From positions 2,036 through 59,087 of the forward strand of contig PLYZ01000050.1 of assembly GCA_003151935.1 (NCBI GenBank): a stretch of DNA of 57,052 bases, given 5' to 3'. Of this stretch, positions 52,571 to 57,052 are shown piece by piece. The stretch's first letter is position 1. Each line of letters begins with the position of its first letter. The notes under the pieces are model-generated. The model did not search any database, was not told where the DNA came from, and saw only the letters and a program-made list of their open reading frames with translations. This stretch comes from Candidatus Dormiibacterota bacterium (GTDB lineage Bacteria; Chloroflexota; Dormibacteria; Dormibacterales; Dormibacteraceae). A program made the position numbers and the translations under genes.

Positions 52571-52656
52571 ATGAGGGAAAACCCGGATGGTTTTCCCTCA
52601 TCGCGCGTGCGGCGTCGCCGCAGGCGCTGCTCCCATTCCGGTATACGGATGGGATT
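52571..52656 (+). repeat. Three-hairpin 86-nt element, copy 2
   Basis: Same length as copy 1 with ten differences. Hairpin 1 (52571-52601) is a perfect 13-bp stem with loop CGGAT. Hairpin 2 is TGCGGC-GTC-GCCGCA (52608-52622). Hairpin 3 (52631-52654) is longer than in copy 1 and is followed by TTTTT. Base changes at stem positions 6/26 and 8/24 relative to copy 1 keep pairing. It lies between frr and uppS. Confidence 0.78.
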
Positions 52657-52659
52657 TTT
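52631..52659 (+). terminator. Intrinsic terminator after frr
   Basis: TCCCAT-T-CCG pairs with CGG-ATGGGA around loop GTATA, followed by TTTTT (52655-52659). This is the third hairpin of the 86-nt element, copy 2, and should end the rpsB-tsf-pyrH-frr transcript. Copy 1 has only TTAT after its weaker hairpin. Confidence 0.6.
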
Positions 52660-52705
52660 CTAGAGTTACTCCAGGCCGCGTTTGGGTGGCAAGTTGGACG
52701 AAGCC

Positions 52706-52728
52706 GAGGCCGGGTTGAACCCGGCCTC
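52706..52728 (+). promoter_or_regulatory. Perfect GC hairpin upstream of uppS
   Basis: GAGGCCGGG-TTGAA-CCCGGCCTC, a 9-bp perfect stem, 44 nt before the uppS GTG. It occupies the same relative place as the hairpin before fabD. A TTGACA (52754-52759) follows, but no -10 box fits between it and the start codon. Confidence 0.5.
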
Positions 52729-52772
52729 CCCTGCCGCGCTGGGAAGTCGGTTTTTGACACTACCGGTACGCT

Positions 52773-53498
52773 GTGCTGACCTTGGACTCCCAGGTCCCCC
52801 GCCACATCGGGATCATCATGGACGGCAACGGGCGCTGGGCCCGGCAGCGCGGCCGGCCCGCCAGCTTTGGGCACCGCGCCGGCGTGAGGGCCATCAAACG
52901 CGTGCTCGACGCGTGCGAAAAGCTCGGCGTGAACGTGCTCTCGATCTACGCGTTCTCCACTGAAAACTGGTCGCGGCCGCGGGTCGAGGTGCGCGCCCTG
53001 ATGCGTCTCTTTCACGAGACGATGGAGCGCGAGATCGACGAGATGCACCGGCGCGGCGTCCGGATCGTGGTCAGCGGCAGGCGCGACGACCTCTCAGCCC
53101 GCATGCGCGACCGCCTCGAGGAGGTGGTCAAGCGCACCGCGGCCAACACCAACGGGGTGCTCAACGTGTGCCTCAACTATGGCGGCCGCGCCGAGGTGGT
53201 CGACGCGGTGAGAAAACTTGTAGCGGAGGGCCTGCCGCCCGGCCAGGTGGACGAAGCGGCGATCGCCTCCCGACTCTACAACCCGGACCTTCCAGACCCC
53301 GACCTCATCATCCGCACGGCCGGCGAAAGACGCGTGAGCAACTTCCTGCTGTGGCAGTCGGCGTATTCGGAGATGCTCGTGACCGAAACGCTTTGGCCGG
53401 ACTTCGATGTCGAGGACCTGAAGGCGGCGCTCGCCGACTATGCGTCCCGCGTGCGGCGTTTCGGCGGCCGCCCCGACGACGAAGCGGCGGCGCTCTAA
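52773..53498 (+). CDS. uppS: Undecaprenyl diphosphate synthase
   Basis: cis-Prenyltransferase of 241 residues that makes the C55 lipid carrier for cell-wall synthesis. The diphosphate-binding motif is GIIMDGNGRWARQRG. Other motifs are FSTENWSRP, LNYGGRAEVVDA, and RTAGERRVSNFLLWQSAYSE. GTG 52773 is the listed start; TTG 52782 is also possible. It heads an envelope/isoprenoid operon with cdsA, dxr, rseP and ispG. Confidence 0.95.
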   Translation: MLTLDSQVPRHIGIIMDGNGRWARQRGRPASFGHRAGVRAIKRVLDACEKLGVNVLSIYAFSTENWSRPRVEVRALMRLFHETMEREIDEMHRRGVRIVVSGRRDDLSARMRDRLEEVVKRTAANTNGVLNVCLNYGGRAEVVDAVRKLVAEGLPPGQVDEAAIASRLYNPDLPDPDLIIRTAGERRVSNFLLWQSAYSEMLVTETLWPDFDVEDLKAALADYASRVRRFGGRPDDEAAAL

Positions 53499-53503
53499 CT
53501 TAG

Positions 53504-54349
53504 ATGACGACCCAGCACGCCTCGCTGGCCGCTCGCTGGAAGCCGAGCCCGCTGACGGTTCGCATCCTGAGCGCGTTCGTCATCCTGGCGCTGGTTATCG
53601 GACTCGCCCTGCTGGGGACCTATGGCGCGTACCTGCTGGTCTTGATCCTCTTGGGCCTGGCCCTGTGGGAGTTCATCGGGCTTTCCGATGGCATGGGCTC
53701 ACGCGCTCCGGTCTGGCTGCTCGTCCCGCTCGGCATCTTCTTTGCGTACAGCGGCACCGTGCTGAAACATGTCGACGTCAACCTGGTGCTCGCGCTCGCG
53801 CTGGTCGGGGGCCTCGCCGCGTTCCTCGTCGTCCCGGGCCGCCGGCAGGGTCTCGGCCGCTGGGCGATGGGGATGGCCGGCGCCCTCTACATCGGAATGC
53901 CCTTCAACTACTACCTCCTCCTCTACACGTCGAAGCCCGACGGGCTGGTGTGGGCCCTGTTCGTGATCTTCGCCGTGGTCATGAGCGATGCGGCGGCGCT
54001 GCTGGTCGGAAGCCGAATCGGACGCCACCCATTCTTCGGAACGATCAGCCCGCACAAGACCGTCGAAGGCGCGATCGCCGGCGTGGTGGGTGCGGTTGCC
54101 GTGATGCTGGTGGGTGCCTCTGCGGTGCTCGGACTGTCGCCGTTGCACGCGGTCGTGCTCGGAGTACTGGTCGGCGTCAGCGCTGAGGTGGGCGACCTGG
54201 TGGAGTCGCAGATGAAGCGGATCGCCGAGGTCAAGGACTCGTCACACCTCATCCCGGGGCATGGCGGCGTGCTCGACCGGCTGGACTCGATCCTGTTTCC
54301 GCCGATCCTCGTTTACTTCTACGTGACCATGTTCCACCTCATCAAATGA
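53504..54349 (+). CDS. cdsA: Phosphatidate cytidylyltransferase
   Basis: Makes CDP-diacylglycerol from phosphatidate and CTP; 281 residues with about 8 membrane helices. The family signature near the C-terminus is SQMKRIAEVKDSSHLIPGHG followed by GVLDRLDSI. ATG 53504 is 5 nt after uppS. The stop overlaps the dxr ATG (ATGA). Confidence 0.95.
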   Translation: MTTQHASLAARWKPSPLTVRILSAFVILALVIGLALLGTYGAYLLVLILLGLALWEFIGLSDGMGSRAPVWLLVPLGIFFAYSGTVLKHVDVNLVLALALVGGLAAFLVVPGRRQGLGRWAMGMAGALYIGMPFNYYLLLYTSKPDGLVWALFVIFAVVMSDAAALLVGSRIGRHPFFGTISPHKTVEGAIAGVVGAVAVMLVGASAVLGLSPLHAVVLGVLVGVSAEVGDLVESQMKRIAEVKDSSHLIPGHGGVLDRLDSILFPPILVYFYVTMFHLIK

Positions 54350-55467
54350 CAAGCCCCCGGCCGGGGCGCTCGAGCCGTCCCATCAACGTGGCGGTGCTAG
54401 GCGCGACGGGATCGATCGGCCAGCAGACCCTCGACGTGATCGACCGCAACCCTTCCAGGCTGCGGCTGTTTGGCCTGACCGAAGGTCGCCGGTCGACGCG
54501 TCGCACCGCGGAGCACCTCGTGCAGGGTCAGGCCGGCGACGCGGACTTCGACGCACGTGTGGAGGCGATGATCACGGACCCCCGCTGTGACGTGGTCGTG
54601 GTGGCCATTCCCGGCGCGCGCGCCCTCGCGCCCACGATGGCGGCGCTCAAAGCTGGCAAGCGGGTTGCGCTGGCCACCAAAGAGGTTCTGGTGATGGCGG
54701 GAGAGCTCGTGATGCGAGCGGCCGGCGAGGATGGCATCAGGCCCGTCGACTCCGAGCACAGCGCGATCTGGCAGTGCCTGTGGGGCGAGAAGATCGAATC
54801 CGTGAGGCGGCTGATCATCACCGCGAGCGGGGGCCCCTTCTGGGCCCACCCCGAGCTCGACCTGGACCAGGTGACTGTGGAGCAGGCGCTCAACCACCCC
54901 AGGTGGTCGATGGGCCCGAAGGTGACGGTCGACTCCGCCACGATGATGAACAAAGGCCTCGAGGTCATCGAGGCACACCACCTGTTCGGCATCCCGCTCG
55001 ACCAGGTCACCGTTTGCGTTCATCCGCAAAGCGTGGTGCACTCCCTGGTCGAGTTCGTGGACGGCTCGCTCAAGGCTCAGCTCGGCCGCCCAGACATGCG
55101 CCTGCCGATCTCGGTGGCCCTCTGTTACCCCGACCGCCTTCCCGACGCTGTGCAGCCAACCCCGCTCGAGGAGCTGAGCGGGCTCGAGTTCCACGCCCTC
55201 GACGAGGATCGCTTCCCTGCCGTGCGGCTGGCGCGCGAGGCGGCCAAGGCCGGCCACGGTCGCCCGGCCGCGCTCAATGCGGCCAACGAGGAGGCCGTGA
55301 GCGCCTTCCTGTCGGGTGAGATTCCCTTCAGCGGCATCGTGCGGACTGTCGAGCGGGCCCTGGCCGCTTTCCCGGGCGGCGGCGACAGCCTGCAAGACAT
55401 CCTCGCGGCGGACCGTTGGGCCAGGGAGTATGTCAGAGACAAGTCCGGTAAATTGAGGGCGAAATGA
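54346..55467 (+). CDS. dxr: 1-deoxy-D-xylulose 5-phosphate reductoisomerase
   Basis: NADPH-dependent enzyme of the MEP isoprenoid pathway, 373 residues. NADPH loop NVAVLGATGSIGQQTLDVI; active-site motifs ALATKEVLVMAGE, PVDSEHSAIWQCL, ITASGGPFW, and WSMGPKVTVDSATMMNKGLE. ATG 54346 overlaps cdsA, and the stop overlaps rseP (ATGA). Together with ispG downstream it supplies precursors for UppS. Confidence 0.97.
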   Translation: MTSPRPGRSSRPINVAVLGATGSIGQQTLDVIDRNPSRLRLFGLTEGRRSTRRTAEHLVQGQAGDADFDARVEAMITDPRCDVVVVAIPGARALAPTMAALKAGKRVALATKEVLVMAGELVMRAAGEDGIRPVDSEHSAIWQCLWGEKIESVRRLIITASGGPFWAHPELDLDQVTVEQALNHPRWSMGPKVTVDSATMMNKGLEVIEAHHLFGIPLDQVTVCVHPQSVVHSLVEFVDGSLKAQLGRPDMRLPISVALCYPDRLPDAVQPTPLEELSGLEFHALDEDRFPAVRLAREAAKAGHGRPAALNAANEEAVSAFLSGEIPFSGIVRTVERALAAFPGGGDSLQDILAADRWAREYVRDKSGKLRAK

Positions 55468-56534
55468 GCCAGCTGCTCACACCGGTGCTGTACGTGATCG
55501 CAGTCGGGGGCATGTTCCTGCTCCTGATCGCGCCCCACGAGGGCGGGCACTTTCTCTTCGCCAAGCTGTTCAAGGTGCGGGTGATCGAGTTCTCGGTCGG
55601 GGCAGGCACCAAGCTCTGGTCGGTCACCAGGGGTGGGACCCTGTATGCCCTGAGGGCGTTCCCGATCCTCGGCTACGTGCGGATGGGGGGCATGGAAGCG
55701 GGCGACTTCGAGGCTGCGAACGGATTCCACTCGAAGCCCGCCTGGCAGCGGATCGTGATCCTGGCCGGAGGCCCCGCGGCGAACTTCCTCGTCGCGATGC
55801 TCCTGATCACCGGCTTCGGGCTGACCCAGCTCAACACGGACCCCGGCAAGGTCTTCAGCGTCGCCCCGAGCTCGCCGGCCGCCGCGGCCGGAATCCAGCC
55901 CGGCGACAGTATCCGCTCGGCCAACGGCAAACCCCTCAAGACGCCCGGCATGATCGGCCAGGAAGAGCAGGCGGCACGCGGCGCGCCGCTCATCCTTTCC
56001 GGCGTACACGCCAACGGGCAGTCATTTACCTACTCGATTACGCCGAAGTGCGATGCGCAGGGAAACTGTCTGGTCGGGATCGGGATCCCCCGGCAGCTCA
56101 CCACGGTTCAGTCCGCGGTCGTCAGCGGGGTCGAGTTCCCCTTCGCCGCTGTCGGTGGGATCACCTCCGGCCTGTGGTCTCTCATCACGGGCGCGGTTCC
56201 GGGGGGCCTGCTCGGGCGTGAAGGCCTGACCGGACCGATTGGCATCGGGGCCACCGCCGTGCAAGCGGTGAGCCAGGGGCCGCCTACGTACATCCTCCTG
56301 GTGGCGCTGCTGTCGGTGGCGCTGGGATTCACAAATCTCCTGCCTCTGCTCGCGCTGGACGGCGGCCGGATCGTCGTCGTCTTGATTGAGGCTCTCCGGA
56401 GGCGGCCGTTTGACCGGACGGCCGAGCTGAACCTCCAGCGGATCGGCCTCGTCGCGCTGCTGGCGATCGCCGCGGTGATCACCTTCCTCGACATCCAGCG
56501 CCTCGCCACGGGCCAGTTCCCAGGACTGCATTAG
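55464..56534 (+). CDS. rseP: RseP/M50 site-2 protease
   Basis: Intramembrane zinc metalloprotease of 356 residues. The zinc motif HEGGH lies in the first helix (APHEGGHFLFAKLF), the third ligand in LLALDGGRIVV in the penultimate helix, and a PDZ domain (about residues 125-195) sits between. Family members cleave anti-sigma factors and signal-peptide remnants. ATG 55464 overlaps dxr. The stop is 2 nt before ispG. Confidence 0.94.
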   Translation: MSQLLTPVLYVIAVGGMFLLLIAPHEGGHFLFAKLFKVRVIEFSVGAGTKLWSVTRGGTLYALRAFPILGYVRMGGMEAGDFEAANGFHSKPAWQRIVILAGGPAANFLVAMLLITGFGLTQLNTDPGKVFSVAPSSPAAAAGIQPGDSIRSANGKPLKTPGMIGQEEQAARGAPLILSGVHANGQSFTYSITPKCDAQGNCLVGIGIPRQLTTVQSAVVSGVEFPFAAVGGITSGLWSLITGAVPGGLLGREGLTGPIGIGATAVQAVSQGPPTYILLVALLSVALGFTNLLPLLALDGGRIVVVLIEALRRRPFDRTAELNLQRIGLVALLAIAAVITFLDIQRLATGQFPGLH

Positions 56535-56536
56535 TC

Positions 56537-57052
56537 GTGGTCACCCGCCGCAGGTCGATCCCGGTCAACGTCGGTGGAGTGGTCATCGGCGGCGCGGCGC
56601 CGATCGCCGTGCAGACCATGACCAAGACGGATACGCGCGACGTGAAGGCGACGCTGCGCCAGATCCACGAGCTCAAGGAAGCGGGCTGCGAGATTGTGCG
56701 TCCGGCGGTCCCGGACCATGAAGCGGCCGAGGCGCTCAAGGAGATCGTCAAGGGCTCGCCACTGCCTGTGATCGCCGACATCCACTACGACCACACCCTG
56801 GCGCTGCTGGCGATCGAGGCGGGCGTGGCCTGTCTGCGCCTCAACCCGGGCAACATCCCCGACCGCGACAAGGTGACCAGGGTGGTCAACGCCGCCAAGG
56901 AGCGCCAGATCCCGTTCCGGATCGGGGTCAACGCCGGCTCGCTGCCCGAAGAGGTGCACAAGAGCATGCGCGAAGAGCACGCGATCGACCGCGACAACCG
57001 CGAGCAGACCGCGGATCGCATGGTCGAGGTCGCGCTCGGCCACTGCAAGATC
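56537..57052 (+). CDS. ispG: 4-hydroxy-3-methylbut-2-enyl diphosphate synthase, 3' end cut off
   Basis: Iron-sulfur enzyme of the MEP pathway. The frame is open from GTG 56537 to the end of the window (172 codons), so only the N-terminal TIM-barrel part is seen. Signatures are the conserved PIAVQTMTKTDTRDV, EAGCEIVRPAVPD, PVIADIHYDHTLAL, and RLNPGNIPDRDKV, then FRIGVNAGSLPEEV. The usual VRVAVPD reads VRPAVPD. The Fe-S cysteines lie beyond the edge. It is the last visible gene of the uppS operon. Confidence 0.95.
   Translation, partial: MVTRRRSIPVNVGGVVIGGAAPIAVQTMTKTDTRDVKATLRQIHELKEAGCEIVRPAVPDHEAAEALKEIVKGSPLPVIADIHYDHTLALLAIEAGVACLRLNPGNIPDRDKVTRVVNAAKERQIPFRIGVNAGSLPEEVHKSMREEHAIDRDNREQTADRMVEVALGHCKI

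Noticed and set aside
52754-52759. TTGACA as the -35 of a uppS promoter
   Set aside because: No -10 box can be placed 16-18 nt downstream before the start codon, so it is not a supported promoter for the GTG at 52773.

Overview
This is a GC-rich, densely packed chromosomal segment. Most of it is core bacterial gene order. It opens inside ribBA-ribH and closes inside ispG. The gene order is that of Terrabacteria (Chloroflexota, Actinomycetota, Bacillota): coaD / rpmF / fabD-acpP-rnc-smc-ftsY, then ylxM-ffh-rpsP-khpA-rimM-trmD-rplS-rnhB-yraN, then comM-dprA-topA-rpsB-tsf-pyrH-frr-uppS-cdsA-dxr-rseP-ispG. The short EF-Ts, the zinc-binding L28 and L32, the FakA/FakB and Asp23 cluster, the Ku/ligase pair, frequent GTG/TTG starts and many apparently leaderless promoters fit a deep Chloroflexota-like lineage. 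Candidatus Dormibacterota is my best guess, but that is inference and not proven by the sequence. No rRNA, tRNA, CRISPR array or transposase was seen, and no gene-free stretch exceeds 300 bases.

Layout. 1-9778 holds riboflavin synthesis (ribBA, ribH), a secreted PQQ-type beta-propeller lipoprotein with a small PPOX flavoprotein, a large M16C presequence-protease-like peptidase, a LiaF-like membrane pair, a formimidoyltransferase and an AcuC-type deacetylase. 9782-16692 holds rpmB divergent from asp23-fakA-fakB, an MpaB-like oxygenase with a membrane partner, and recG. 16685-20307 holds a LigB/MEMO-like protein divergent from selD, then rsmD, coaD, a coiled-coil protein and rpmF. 20496-29092 holds fabD, acpP, rnc, smc, ftsY, a PHP phosphoesterase and, on the minus strand, a DinB-like gene and an Lrp-IMPase pair. 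29128-34122 is the SRP/ribosome maturation operon. 34127-43631 is an accessory block: a Ku-ligase-epimerase-ABC exporter operon, a second ABC exporter, an MBL hydrolase and an S33 hydrolase. 43774-57052 returns to core genes for DNA uptake, topoisomerase, translation, nucleotide, lipid-carrier and isoprenoid synthesis.

Four observations stand out. First, selD reads through an in-frame TGA exactly at its catalytic Sec/Cys position, and a SECIS-like hairpin follows it, so the organism probably makes selenoproteins. Second, an 86-nt three-hairpin element occurs twice (20311-20396 and 52571-52656). Its first stem carries two compensatory base-pair changes. Both copies lie between a translation operon and an envelope-lipid operon (fabD; uppS-cdsA-dxr). 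Third, several genes at tight operon junctions have no good ATG/GTG/TTG start but have a well-spaced Shine-Dalgarno before CTG or ATA overlapping the upstream stop codon. Fourth, many operon heads have a TANNNT box 6-10 nt before the start codon and no Shine-Dalgarno, and in places divergent promoters share overlapping -10 boxes.
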